Source of the DNA: an uncultured Flavobacteriales bacterium | Lineage (GTDB): Bacteria; Bacteroidota; Bacteroidia; Flavobacteriales; Flavobacteriaceae | Length of the DNA stretch: 55,452 nucleotides | NCBI GenBank assembly: GCA_913058295.1 | Contig: CAJXRD010000016.1 | Span: 1-55,452 of the forward strand | Direction: 5' to 3' | Shown: in pieces, positions 46,367-54,692 of the stretch | Layout of the letters: each line of letters starts with the position of its first letter | Numbering within the stretch: the stretch's first letter is position 1 | Translations under genes and position numbers: made by a program | The notes under the pieces: model-generated | Seen by the model: only the letters and a program-made list of their open reading frames with translations | Database searches by the model: none | Told to the model about the DNA's origin: nothing

Positions 46367-47203
46367 TTATAGCAATTCTATTCCGTCTTCTTTAATAACA
46401 ATCTGCTTGTCCTTATAAAGACTACCAATTGCTTTCTTAAAACTCTTTTTACTAAGACCTAGAGTGTCTTTAATTGTATTGGGATCCGATTTATCGTGTA
46501 AGGGAATAAATCCTCCTGCAGCATTTAATTCCTCTAATATAAACCGAGCATTTGGCTCTATACTTTTATAACCAGGCTTTTGTATAACTACATCTAATTT
46601 ATTGTCTTCTCTAATATTCTTTATATAAGCTTTAAGTCGATCTCCTGTACGAATATCCTCAAAGATATCCTCTAAATAGATGAGTCCTTTATGAACTCCA
46701 TTTATAATAACATTTGCCCCTTTTTCGGTTAAATGAGTGATTAAAACATCCACTTTATCAAATGCCTCTACCGTAAGGTTTTCATTTTGTAAAAACTGAT
46801 TGGTTTTACTAGACCCTGCAAGTCTAGTTGTTTGCTCATCTAAATACAAATAAACAATATACCAATTATCCACTTTCATAGGCCTTGCTTGCTCTTTAAA
46901 CGAAACAAACAAATGCTTTTCTAAACCCCATTCCATAAAAGCACCATGCGTTGTAACATCTGCACAACGTAAATAACCAAAATCATTTAATCTCACATAA
47001 GGCTCTAATGTAGTCGCTATAGGCCTTTCGTCATAATCAAGGTAAATAAAAACATTAATTTCATCACCTATTTCAAACGTTTCTGGCTTATATTTATGAG
47101 GAAGTAAAACGACTTCTTCTGCTCCTTCTTCAGCTCCTAAATATAATCCTGGCTCTGTTTCTCTTAATATAATTAATGTGGTATGTTTTCCTATTTCAAT
47201 CAT
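46367..47203 (-). CDS. cvfB: CvfB-type S1 RNA-binding protein
   Basis: 278 residues with the CvfB/YitL layout: N-terminal S1-like domains (MIEIGKHTTLIILRETEPGLY; VRLNDFGYLRCADVTTHGAF with MEWGLEKHLFVSF), an additional S1 domain (VDVLITHLTEKGANVIINGV, then GLIYLEDIFEDIRTGD), and a C-terminal winged helix (DTLGLSKKSFKKAIGSLYKD). In Staphylococcus CvfB affects virulence regulators and binds RNA; in flavobacteria the target is unknown. It is downstream of menD by 27 bases and possibly co-transcribed with the menaquinone genes. Confidence 0.88.
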   Translation of the reverse strand: MIEIGKHTTLIILRETEPGLYLGAEEGAEEVVLLPHKYKPETFEIGDEINVFIYLDYDERPIATTLEPYVRLNDFGYLRCADVTTHGAFMEWGLEKHLFVSFKEQARPMKVDNWYIVYLYLDEQTTRLAGSSKTNQFLQNENLTVEAFDKVDVLITHLTEKGANVIINGVHKGLIYLEDIFEDIRTGDRLKAYIKNIREDNKLDVVIQKPGYKSIEPNARFILEELNAAGGFIPLHDKSDPNTIKDTLGLSKKSFKKAIGSLYKDKQIVIKEDGIELL

Positions 47204-47230
47204 GCTGCAAAGATACCATATATTGGGTAC

Positions 47231-48895
47231 TTATTTAATAAACTTAAAATAATCCAGCAACACTTTATCATTTATTTCTGAAGGTGTGAAAATTTCCAAT
47301 AATTTTGGAGTATTTGATTCTTTGAAAAATGAGTTTAAAGAAGTTTTTAATTCATTGTCCAAGGAAACTGAATGATAATTAAAATCATACATCTTGCATA
47401 AATGTTCTGCAGTTATGTGGTGCTTTGTCTCAAAGTAAGTTTTAAAATTTTCAGAGTTTTTATCTCCAGGTAAAATTCTAAATATTCCCCCTCCTCCATT
47501 ATTAATTACTATAATTTTAAAATTATTTGGAATGTAATTATTCCATAAGGCATTACTATCATAGAAGAAACTTAAATCACCAGTAATAAAAACGGTTGGA
47601 TCATCAGAAATATATGCTGCTCCAATTGCCGTACTAGTACAGCCATCTATTCCACTAGTCCCTCGATTGCAAAACACATGAATGCTTTTATCCAATTTAA
47701 AAAGCTGGGAATAACGTATGGTAGCACTATTGCTTAATTGCAAGTGAATATTATTAGGCAAGGATTTTACTATTTCAGAAAAAACTTTAAAATCTGAATA
47801 GGGCATCGAGTTTTCATAAAATGCTTGACGATCTAACCTATGCTGTTTTACTTTTAACCAATCCTTTTGAAATGTATTTTCTGTTACAATTGTCTTTGGA
47901 AGAAATTCTTTCAAAAAATCATTAGGAGATATTTTAAAATGATGTTTCAAACAAAAATAGGTGTCATAGGCTTTTTTTGGATCTATATGCCAATGTTCGG
48001 TAGGAGAATAATTTCTTAAAAAAGCTTTTATTTTTTTTGAAATAACCATTCCTCCAAATGTGATTAATATTTCTGGCTGAAGGTTCTTAAAAGCGTCATC
48101 GTACAAGGGAGCAATGAGTTGGTCTATAGAAGGAAAAATATTGTGATGATGCACATTGGAAGTGGTCTCTGTAAATATTAAAACACTTTCGTCTTCTGCG
48201 AGTTGATCTATAAATTTTTGCTCAATACTATTTGGTGATTGAGCACCAATCAATATTATTTTCTTATTTGAAATATTCCATTTATTTACAAAAGGATCTA
48301 ATTCAACCAAAGTGTTTTTCTCTGGAATACCTAAAGGAATAATTTCTGACTGTACTTGTAACCCATCTACAGTTTCATATAAGGGTTCCGCAAAGGGAAC
48401 ATTAATATGAACTGGTCCTTGCTGTTCAAAAGCTATATTAATAGCCTTGTTTATTTCATTCTCATTATAAGCCAAATGTTTCTTCCCATTTTCACAATTA
48501 GCGTTATACAAAATATGATTTGCAAAAACATTTTCTTGCTGAATAGTTTGTCCGTCCCCAATATTGATCAATTCTTTAGGTCGATCTGCCGAAATAATAA
48601 CCAAGGGTATATCACTATAAAAAGCTTCGGCTACTGCAGGGTAATAATTTAATAATGCAGAACCAGAAGTACAGACTAATACAACTGGTAATTTTAATTG
48701 TTGTGACATTCCTAAAGCAAAAAAAGCTGCACTACGTTCATCTACAATACTAAAACAATTAAATTTTTCATTCTCTACAAAGCCAATAGTTAGTGGAGCA
48801 TTACGAGAACCTGGTGAAATGACAATATGATGAACCCCTTTTACAAGACAAATTTGTGTTAGGGTTTGGGAAAGAAGCTTACTAGAATATTTCAT
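47231..48895 (-). CDS. menD: 2-succinyl-5-enolpyruvyl-6-hydroxy-3-cyclohexene-1-carboxylate synthase
   Basis: 554 residues from the Met at 48895 (MKYSSKLLSQTLTQICL); the frame continues to 48919, but the family normally starts here. Features are the substrate region HHIVISPGSRNAPLTIGF, a Glu near EAFYSDIPLVIISADRP, the ThDP site with RGTSGIDGCTSTAIGAAY, then GDLSFFYDSNALWNN and NNGGGGIFRILPGD. MenD condenses isochorismate and 2-oxoglutarate with loss of CO2 in menaquinone synthesis. It follows menF with a 44-base gap, in the order menI-menF-menD. Confidence 0.96.
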   Translation of the reverse strand: MKYSSKLLSQTLTQICLVKGVHHIVISPGSRNAPLTIGFVENEKFNCFSIVDERSAAFFALGMSQQLKLPVVLVCTSGSALLNYYPAVAEAFYSDIPLVIISADRPKELINIGDGQTIQQENVFANHILYNANCENGKKHLAYNENEINKAINIAFEQQGPVHINVPFAEPLYETVDGLQVQSEIIPLGIPEKNTLVELDPFVNKWNISNKKIILIGAQSPNSIEQKFIDQLAEDESVLIFTETTSNVHHHNIFPSIDQLIAPLYDDAFKNLQPEILITFGGMVISKKIKAFLRNYSPTEHWHIDPKKAYDTYFCLKHHFKISPNDFLKEFLPKTIVTENTFQKDWLKVKQHRLDRQAFYENSMPYSDFKVFSEIVKSLPNNIHLQLSNSATIRYSQLFKLDKSIHVFCNRGTSGIDGCTSTAIGAAYISDDPTVFITGDLSFFYDSNALWNNYIPNNFKIIVINNGGGGIFRILPGDKNSENFKTYFETKHHITAEHLCKMYDFNYHSVSLDNELKTSLNSFFKESNTPKLLEIFTPSEINDKVLLDYFKFIK

Positions 48896-48939
48896 TGGTG
48901 TAAAAGTACGAAGATGCAAAGAATTAATTTCACTTTTTA

Positions 48940-50007
48940 TTAAAGCATAGGCTGTAAAACTTGTAACATGGTATGCAATTTATGTTCGGTTTCTTCCCAT
49001 TCGTTTTCTGGAATAGATGCGATTGTAATTCCTCCTCCAACATATAAAGATGCAGTATTATTTTCAATTTTCATACAACGTAAATTCACATATAATCTAG
49101 AACAACTTTCTTTGTTACAAATTGGCCCTAAAAAACCAGTATAAAACTCACGTTCATAGGCTTCGTTTTCTAAGATATATTTTTTTGCAAATTTTTGTGG
49201 TGTTCCACAAACAGCAGGTGTTGGATGCAAAGTAGATGTAATGGTTGATAATGTGGCTTTACCTTTTTTAAGTATACCTGTGATATCTGTACGTAAATGT
49301 ACCAATGAAGCTGCTCTGTGATTATAGGTTTTTGAAATTCTTACAACTGAAGTTACTTTTTGCAAACTCGTAGAGATTGCATCTACCACTATTTGCTGCT
49401 CTTCAATTTCTTTATAATGCCAAGAATAGATGTCTTTAGAATTATGCTTTTGTGTACCTGCCAATGCCATTGTTGTAAAAGAAGCTCCTTCGGTTTGCAC
49501 CAATATCTCAGGAGAAGCGCCACACCATAAACCCGTTTTTGGATGATACCAAATGTATCTAAAAGCTGTGGGGTATAAATTCAATATTCTGTCTACTAAT
49601 GATTGAAGATCAAAACTTTCTAATACGAATTTTTCCTTTCTAGAAACTACAATCTTTTTTGCATATCTAGATTTTATAGACCGTATTGTTCCTTTAACAA
49701 GCTTACAGTATTCCTCTTTTTTTAAAGAATTCTCATTGGTATTAATTTCTTCTTCGGTAATGCTATTCTTCACAAAATCAACCTTAAATACATCTCCTTT
49801 TTCTATTGGAATACAATAAGCTTTTTTCTGATAATCAAAAGGTGCAAATACAAAACATTCTTCTGTATAATGTTCTGTGTCATATAGTAGAGAATCATTT
49901 TGAAAACAAACATTAACCGATTCACTTTCTGGAAGTGAAAACAAAATAAAAGGCAGCTCTTTTTTGTAATGACTCGTTAATTTATCTAAAAGTGAGGTAA
50001 AGTTCAT
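48940..50007 (-). CDS. menF: Isochorismate synthase
   Basis: 355 residues of the chorismate-binding family. Typical positions include IRSIKSRYAKKIVVSRKEKF, IWYHPKTGLWCGASPEILVQ, the ALAGTQ segment, HLRTDITGILKKG, LHPTPAVCGTPQKFA, EREFYTGFLGPI and LYVGGGITIASIPENEWEET. It converts chorismate to isochorismate, the entry step into menaquinone. The shorter N-terminus is usual for bacteroidetes enzymes. Placement between menI and menD (7- and 44-base gaps) confirms the role over anthranilate or salicylate synthesis. Confidence 0.95.
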   Translation of the reverse strand: MNFTSLLDKLTSHYKKELPFILFSLPESESVNVCFQNDSLLYDTEHYTEECFVFAPFDYQKKAYCIPIEKGDVFKVDFVKNSITEEEINTNENSLKKEEYCKLVKGTIRSIKSRYAKKIVVSRKEKFVLESFDLQSLVDRILNLYPTAFRYIWYHPKTGLWCGASPEILVQTEGASFTTMALAGTQKHNSKDIYSWHYKEIEEQQIVVDAISTSLQKVTSVVRISKTYNHRAASLVHLRTDITGILKKGKATLSTITSTLHPTPAVCGTPQKFAKKYILENEAYEREFYTGFLGPICNKESCSRLYVNLRCMKIENNTASLYVGGGITIASIPENEWEETEHKLHTMLQVLQPML

Positions 50008-50014
50008 GGTTAAT

Positions 50015-50434
50015 TTAATTATACAAAGATATCGTAGTTAGTTTTACCATTGATATAAGTTCTTCAGCTTCATTTTCAATTCTAATTTGCCATAATTGAG
50101 TTGTTCTTCCTTTATGGACAACTTTTGCCCTAGCAAAAACAAAGCCCTCTTTAATTCCTTTAACATGGTTAGCCGAAATCTCAATTCCTCTTATACTTAC
50201 TTCTTTATTTTTAAAAAACACAAAAGCAGCTGCACTACCAACACTCTCTGCTAAAGCTACTGAAGCCCCTCCATGTAAAACCCCATCTGGTTGATGTACT
50301 CTAGAATTGACTGGCATTTTAGCTATTAATTCTTCTTCAGAAACATCAATAAATTCAATTTCTAAAGTTTCCATCAAAGTATTTTTGCAAATTGCATTAC
50401 ACGCTGCTAATATTGCTTCTTTGTTATTCTTCAT
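50015..50434 (-). CDS. menI: Hotdog-fold 1,4-dihydroxy-2-naphthoyl-CoA thioesterase (MenI-like)
   Basis: 139 residues, hotdog fold of the YdiI/MenI type. The catalytic Glu63 lies in LHGGASVALAESVGS; RVHQPDGVLHGG precedes it and ISANHVKGIKEGFVFARAK follows, as in E. coli YdiI. It would release 1,4-dihydroxy-2-naphthoate from its CoA ester. A paaI-like name is commonly applied, but the neighbours menF (7-base gap) and menD make a menaquinone role the best reading. Activity on other acyl-CoAs cannot be excluded. Confidence 0.85.
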   Translation of the reverse strand: MKNNKEAILAACNAICKNTLMETLEIEFIDVSEEELIAKMPVNSRVHQPDGVLHGGASVALAESVGSAAAFVFFKNKEVSIRGIEISANHVKGIKEGFVFARAKVVHKGRTTQLWQIRIENEAEELISMVKLTTISLYN

Positions 50435-50444
50435 ATTAATAATT

Positions 50445-50452
50445 TACATTTG
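50445..50452 (+). promoter_or_regulatory. Promoter -7 element (TACATTTG) of the alpha/beta hydrolase gene
   Basis: Exact TAnnTTTG match 26 bases before the hydrolase start codon, in the 44-base divergent gap with menI. Confidence 0.55.
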
Positions 50453-50478
50453 TAAAAATACAAAATGAAACTTTTAAA

Positions 50479-51126
50479 ATGACAAAAGAAAAAAAAGTAA
50501 TCTATACAAGCTCTAACACCTATTCTACTCTAAATACTTTAACTAAAGATACAAAAAATATTTGGTTAGTTTTTCATGGACTAGGATATTTAAGCAAATA
50601 CTTTATCAACTATTTTTCTCATATTAACCCTGAAGAAAACTATATAATTGCCCCACAGGCCCCATCCAAATATTATCAAGGAAAAAACTTTAAACATGTT
50701 GGCGCTTCTTGGCTAACAAAAGAAAACACTATCGAAGAAACCAAGAATGTTTTGGCGTATGTTGATGAAATTTATAAGACTGAAATTAAAGCAAAAACTC
50801 CTAATCTAATTATACTTGGTTATTCTCAAGGGGTCTCCATTGCAAGTCGTTGGCTTGCATCTAGAAAAATTAATTGTAAGCATTTAGTATTGCATTCTGG
50901 CGGAATTCCAAACGAATTAATTCCAGATGACTTTACGTTTTTAAAGAAGGATACAAAGGTCACTTACCTTTACGGAAATAAAGACCAATATATTACTGAA
51001 GCACGCAAAACCGAAGAGCAATTAAAAGGAAATCACCTCTTTGGTAAACACATCAATTATCAAGTTTTTGAAGGAATTCATGAAGTTAATTTAGACTACA
51101 TCAAATTTATATCAGAAACGAAATAG
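50479..51126 (+). CDS. Alpha/beta hydrolase (phospholipase/carboxylesterase type)
   Basis: 215 residues. The nucleophile elbow is GYSQG (ILGYSQGVSIASRWL), with the oxyanion region VFHGLGYLSKYF near the N-terminus, the acid in LYGNKDQYIT and the terminal histidine in GIHEVNLD. This is the small cytoplasmic carboxylesterase branch. It diverges from menI with only 44 bases between. A role in menaquinone metabolism is possible but unsupported; a general esterase is the safer call. Confidence 0.88.
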   Translation: MTKEKKVIYTSSNTYSTLNTLTKDTKNIWLVFHGLGYLSKYFINYFSHINPEENYIIAPQAPSKYYQGKNFKHVGASWLTKENTIEETKNVLAYVDEIYKTEIKAKTPNLIILGYSQGVSIASRWLASRKINCKHLVLHSGGIPNELIPDDFTFLKKDTKVTYLYGNKDQYITEARKTEEQLKGNHLFGKHINYQVFEGIHEVNLDYIKFISETK

Positions 51127-51209
51127 TGTAGTTCATCGAATATTTTGAACTTATACCCTCTTATATTGTTTTTATATTATATATTGTAAGAATATTCTAA
51201 CAATCAATT

Positions 51210-51914
51210 ATGAAAAGTATTCTATTAACAATCGTATTAACTGTTTTTTGTGTGTCTTTAAATGCTCAAATCAACAGTAATGATAAGCAAGTTTTATTAG
51301 ATTTTTATGCTTCAACAAATGGGGACAGTTGGACACAATCTTGGGATTTAAACCAACCTGCATCTGAATGGCATGGAGTTACTATTAAAGAAAATAGTGT
51401 TATAGGTATTAGTATGTTATTCAATAATATTGAAGGCGAAATACCAGCTTCTATTGGACAACTCAATAATTTAGAAGCTTTAGAACTTTCTTTTAATAAA
51501 TTATATGGAACCCTACCTACTGAATTAGGAAACTTACAAAATCTAAAAATACTCGCATTTAATGGAAATGGTTTAAATGGTACTATTCCCTCTTCCATAG
51601 GAAACTTATCCAATTTAACTCAATTACACTTAAGTAGTAATTATTTTTCTGGCGAATTACCAGAAACAATTGCTGATCTTGAACAGTTAGAAGTGTTAAA
51701 TGTATTCGACAATAATCTTTCTGGAAAATTACCTTCAAAAATCGCATATTTAAGAAACCTGCAAGAGCTTATGGTTGCACAGAATGATTTTGAAGCAACT
51801 AATGAGTTTTCTTCTATAGTACTATCTAAAGGAGCTTCAGTAGATTTGAAGTCAAAACAAATAAAGTTAGAAGACAAACACATTATAGCTATAGAGTCTG
51901 AAGAGGAAAATTAA
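51210..51914 (+). CDS. Secreted leucine-rich-repeat protein
   Basis: 234 residues with a signal peptide ending at SLNAQ. An LRR cap (DFYASTNGDSWTQSWDLNQ) is followed by about five plant-type repeats of 24 residues, e.g. IGQLNNLEALELSFNKLYG, LGNLQNLKILAFNGNGLNG and IGNLSNLTQLHLSSNYFSG. There is no obvious T9SS tail, unlike many flavobacterial LRR proteins. Likely a surface or periplasmic ligand-binding protein. The transcript ends in a bidirectional terminator shared with the convergent lipoprotein gene. Confidence 0.88.
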   Translation: MKSILLTIVLTVFCVSLNAQINSNDKQVLLDFYASTNGDSWTQSWDLNQPASEWHGVTIKENSVIGISMLFNNIEGEIPASIGQLNNLEALELSFNKLYGTLPTELGNLQNLKILAFNGNGLNGTIPSSIGNLSNLTQLHLSSNYFSGELPETIADLEQLEVLNVFDNNLSGKLPSKIAYLRNLQELMVAQNDFEATNEFSSIVLSKGASVDLKSKQIKLEDKHIIAIESEEEN

Positions 51915-51932
51915 TACTTAAAATAAAGATAA

Positions 51933-51970
51933 AAAAAAAGGGAACCATTAATAATTGGTCCCTTTTTTTT
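51933..51970. terminator. Bidirectional terminator between the LRR and metal-binding lipoprotein genes
   Basis: A-run, GGGAACCA, an 8-base loop, TGGTCCC, then a T-run; one bulged A. The A-run and T-run allow termination of both converging genes. Confidence 0.85.
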
Positions 51971-51991
51971 TAGATAATAAACAATTATTTA

Positions 51992-52321
51992 TTATCCTTC
52001 TTTTTCTTCTGAACCTTCTTCATGATTATGTCCATTACCTTCTCCATGGGAATGAGCATCAGCATTTACATCTTCTTCAGTCTCTTGCTTTTTTAAATCC
52101 ATTTTACAAACAGGACATGGACCAGTTTTGTCATAAGTTTTACCTTTTTCACAATCCATAGGACATTGGTATACAGCAGCAGCTATCATTTCAGCCTCTA
52201 CTACTTTTTCCACCACTTCCTTTTCTACTACTTCTTTGGTTTCTTTTTGTTCAGACTTGCAAGAAGTTACTGTAAAGCCAACAGTTAATACTATTGCAAT
52301 AGCAAATACTAATTTTTTCAT
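51992..52321 (-). CDS. Lipoprotein with heavy-metal-binding domain and histidine-rich tail
   Basis: 109 residues. Lipobox at Cys21 (VTVGFTVTSCKSE), a Glu/Val-rich linker, then the heavy-metal-binding domain YQCPMDCEKGKTYDKTGPCP followed by VCKMDL, and a tail with repeated His (HSHGEGNGHNHEEGSEE). The cysteines are spaced as in the YHS-like or CusB/CopA-associated metal-binding modules. It probably sequesters copper or another soft metal at the envelope. It is separate from the other metal-related genes in the window. Confidence 0.88.
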   Translation of the reverse strand: MKKLVFAIAIVLTVGFTVTSCKSEQKETKEVVEKEVVEKVVEAEMIAAAVYQCPMDCEKGKTYDKTGPCPVCKMDLKKQETEEDVNADAHSHGEGNGHNHEEGSEEKEG

Positions 52322-52405
52322 TTTTTGTTAATTTTTTTAATGTTTAATATTGATTTTAGTGTGATGCAATTTAATGTAATTAATATGATTGACTACACTA
52401 AACAA

Positions 52406-52433
52406 AAAAAGCGACCCAATTGGGTCGCTTTTT
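52406..52433. terminator. Terminator downstream of dnaK
   Basis: Perfect 28-base palindrome with core GCGACCCAATTGGGTCGC flanked by A-run and T-run. It lies 113 bases beyond the dnaK stop and upstream of the metal-binding lipoprotein gene. Confidence 0.88.
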
Positions 52434-52454
52434 AATTTTTAATTGAAGTCATCT

Positions 52455-52536
52455 CTTATACTGAGAATAGTTACTTGTAAGATACTTCGACTTTGCTCAG
52501 TATAAGCGATTCACAATACTTTGTTCTACAAAGTAT
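52455..52536. repeat. REP-like composite hairpin after dnaK
   Basis: CTTATACTGAG (52455-52465) is the exact inverse of CTCAGTATAAG (52496-52506); CTTCGACTTTGCTCAG at 52485-52500 is the REP-like core. A second stem, ATACTTTGT with ACAAAGTAT (52516-52536, 3-base loop), lies 10 bases from the dnaK stop. Confidence 0.7.
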
Positions 52537-52545
52537 GTTCTCTGC

Positions 52546-54456
52546 TTACTTTACTTCTTCGAAGTCTACATCTTCAACATCGCTGTTTTCTTCTGTAGGT
52601 TCTCCTTGCGCACCAGCATCTCCTTCTGGAGCTCCTTCTGCTTGTTGTGCTTCGGCTTGCGCTTTGTACATCTCTTCTGAGGCTGCTTTCCAAGCTTCGT
52701 TGATTTTATCTAAAGCAGGTTGAATAGTTTCAACTTCTTTAGTTTCAAATGCTTTTTTCAATTCTTCTAAAGCTTCTTCCACTGGTTTCTTGTTGTCTTC
52801 AGAGATTTTATCTCCAAATTCTTCCAATTGCTTTTCCGTTTGGAAAATCATCGCGTCAGCTTCATTCAACTTATCCGCTTTTTCTTTTGCTATTTTATCA
52901 GACTCTGCATTTGCTTCAGCATCTTGCTTCATTTTTTGGATTTCCTCATCTGTTAATCCTGAAGATGCTTCAATACGAATATCTTGAGTTTTACCAGTAG
53001 CTTTATCAGTTGCACTTACTTTAATGATACCATTAGCATCAATATCGAAAGTAACTTCAATTTGTGGAGTTCCTCTTCTTGCTGGTGGAATACCATCTAA
53101 ATGGAAACGACCTATTGTTTTGTTATCTGCTGCCATTGGACGTTCTCCTTGCATCGCATGAATCTCAACACTTGGTTGATTATCTGCTGCTGTAGAGAAT
53201 ACCTGAGATTTCTTCGTTGGGATAGTTGTGTTAGATTCAATTAAATGAGTCATTACACCTCCCATAGTTTCAATACCTAATGAAAGTGGCGTAACATCTA
53301 ATAACAATACATCTTTTACATCTCCTGTTAACACACCACCTTGGATTGCAGCTCCTAAAGCTACTACCTCATCTGGATTTACTCCTTTGTTAGGTTTCTT
53401 TCCGAAGAACTTTTCTACCGCTTCTTGCACTGCAGGAATACGAGTAGATCCACCAACTAAAATAACTTCATCGATATCACTTTTTGAAAGACCCGCATCT
53501 TTTAATGCTTTCTCACAAGGTGCAATCGTTCTCTTTACTAAGTCGTCAATTAATTGCTCAAACTTAGAACGTGTTAAAGATCTTACCAAGTGTTTTGGTC
53601 CGCTAGCTGTAGCAGTAACATATGGTAAATTGATTTCGGTTTGTGTAGAAGCAGATAATTCAATCTTTGCTTTTTCAGCAGCTTCTTTTAAACGTTGTAA
53701 AGCCATTGGGTCTTTACGTAAATCTATATCTTCATCTTTTTTAAACTCGTCTGCTAACCAGTTAATGATTTTTTGATCTACATCATCTCCACCTAAATGC
53801 GTATCCCCATCTGTAGACAATACTTCAAAAACACCATCTCCTAATTCTAAAATAGAAACATCATGTGTTCCACCACCAAAATCAAAAACTACTATTTTTT
53901 GATCGGTTCCCTTTTTGTCCATTCCATAAGCCAAAGCTGCTGCTGTAGGCTCATTGATAATTCTTCTAACTTTTAATCCAGCAATTTCACCAGCTTCTTT
54001 CGTAGCGTGACGTTGACTGTCATTAAAGTATGCAGGCACTGTAATTACAGCTTCTGTTACATCATGTCCTAAATAATCTTCAGCAGTTTTCTTCATTTTC
54101 TGAAGTACCATTGCCGACAATTCTTGAGGAGTGTATTTTCTACCGTCGATATCTACACGAGCGGTATCATTATCTCCTTTTACTACATTAAATGCAGCGC
54201 GATCTGCTTCTTTATTAGATTCAGAAAACGAATTCCCCATAAATCTCTTAATAGAAGAAATGGTTTTTGTAGGGTTGGTTACTGCTTGTCTTTTAGCAGA
54301 ATCCCCTACTTTAATTTCACCGTCTTCTACAAAAGCGATAACTGAAGGTGTTGTTCTTTTTCCTTCACCATTAGGAATGACAGTAGGTTCGCTACCTTCC
54401 ATCACAGCCACACAAGAGTTGGTTGTTCCTAAATCGATTCCTATTATTTTACTCAT
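52546..54456 (-). CDS. dnaK: Molecular chaperone DnaK (Hsp70)
   Basis: 636 residues, normal for DnaK. The ATPase domain starts [20 protein letters not shown], with [52 protein letters not shown] and [13 protein letters not shown]. The interdomain linker is [19 protein letters not shown], and the C-terminal lid ends with the family's EEVK. It binds and refolds unfolded proteins using ATP with DnaJ and GrpE, which are not in the window. The start is fixed by the conserved N-terminus. It is flanked on both sides by REP-like hairpins. Confidence 0.98.
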   Translation of the reverse strand: MSKIIGIDLGTTNSCVAVMEGSEPTVIPNGEGKRTTPSVIAFVEDGEIKVGDSAKRQAVTNPTKTISSIKRFMGNSFSESNKEADRAAFNVVKGDNDTARVDIDGRKYTPQELSAMVLQKMKKTAEDYLGHDVTEAVITVPAYFNDSQRHATKEAGEIAGLKVRRIINEPTAAALAYGMDKKGTDQKIVVFDFGGGTHDVSILELGDGVFEVLSTDGDTHLGGDDVDQKIINWLADEFKKDEDIDLRKDPMALQRLKEAAEKAKIELSASTQTEINLPYVTATASGPKHLVRSLTRSKFEQLIDDLVKRTIAPCEKALKDAGLSKSDIDEVILVGGSTRIPAVQEAVEKFFGKKPNKGVNPDEVVALGAAIQGGVLTGDVKDVLLLDVTPLSLGIETMGGVMTHLIESNTTIPTKKSQVFSTAADNQPSVEIHAMQGERPMAADNKTIGRFHLDGIPPARRGTPQIEVTFDIDANGIIKVSATDKATGKTQDIRIEASSGLTDEEIQKMKQDAEANAESDKIAKEKADKLNEADAMIFQTEKQLEEFGDKISEDNKKPVEEALEELKKAFETKEVETIQPALDKINEAWKAASEEMYKAQAEAQQAEGAPEGDAGAQGEPTEENSDVEDVDFEEVK

Positions 54457-54577
54457 AACTATATATATTATATTTAATTTTCATTTTTTATCCCATTCTT
54501 CGAGACGGTTTGTATATGGCAATCTTTATGCCAGCAGAAAAGATATGACAGGCTGGCAGATAAGTGCACTTAGGTTG

Positions 54578-54692
54578 CTTCGATACAATTCCGACTTACT
54601 GTCGGAATCACTCAGCTACCCTAAGAAGCTTGCACTTTATAATTATGACAAATGGTTAGAGAGTACTTCGAGAATCGGAGTGTATCGAAGTA
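54578..54692. repeat. REP-like elements between umuC and dnaK
   Basis: The unit at 54578-54615 begins CTTCGA, encloses a perfect stem ATTCCGAC (54588-54595) with GTCGGAAT (54601-54608), and ends CTCAG. A second unit has TACTTCGA (54664-54671) inverse to TCGAAGTA (54685-54692). The latter overlaps the end of the umuC reading frame. The remaining bases of 54457-54655 hold no gene. Confidence 0.65.
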
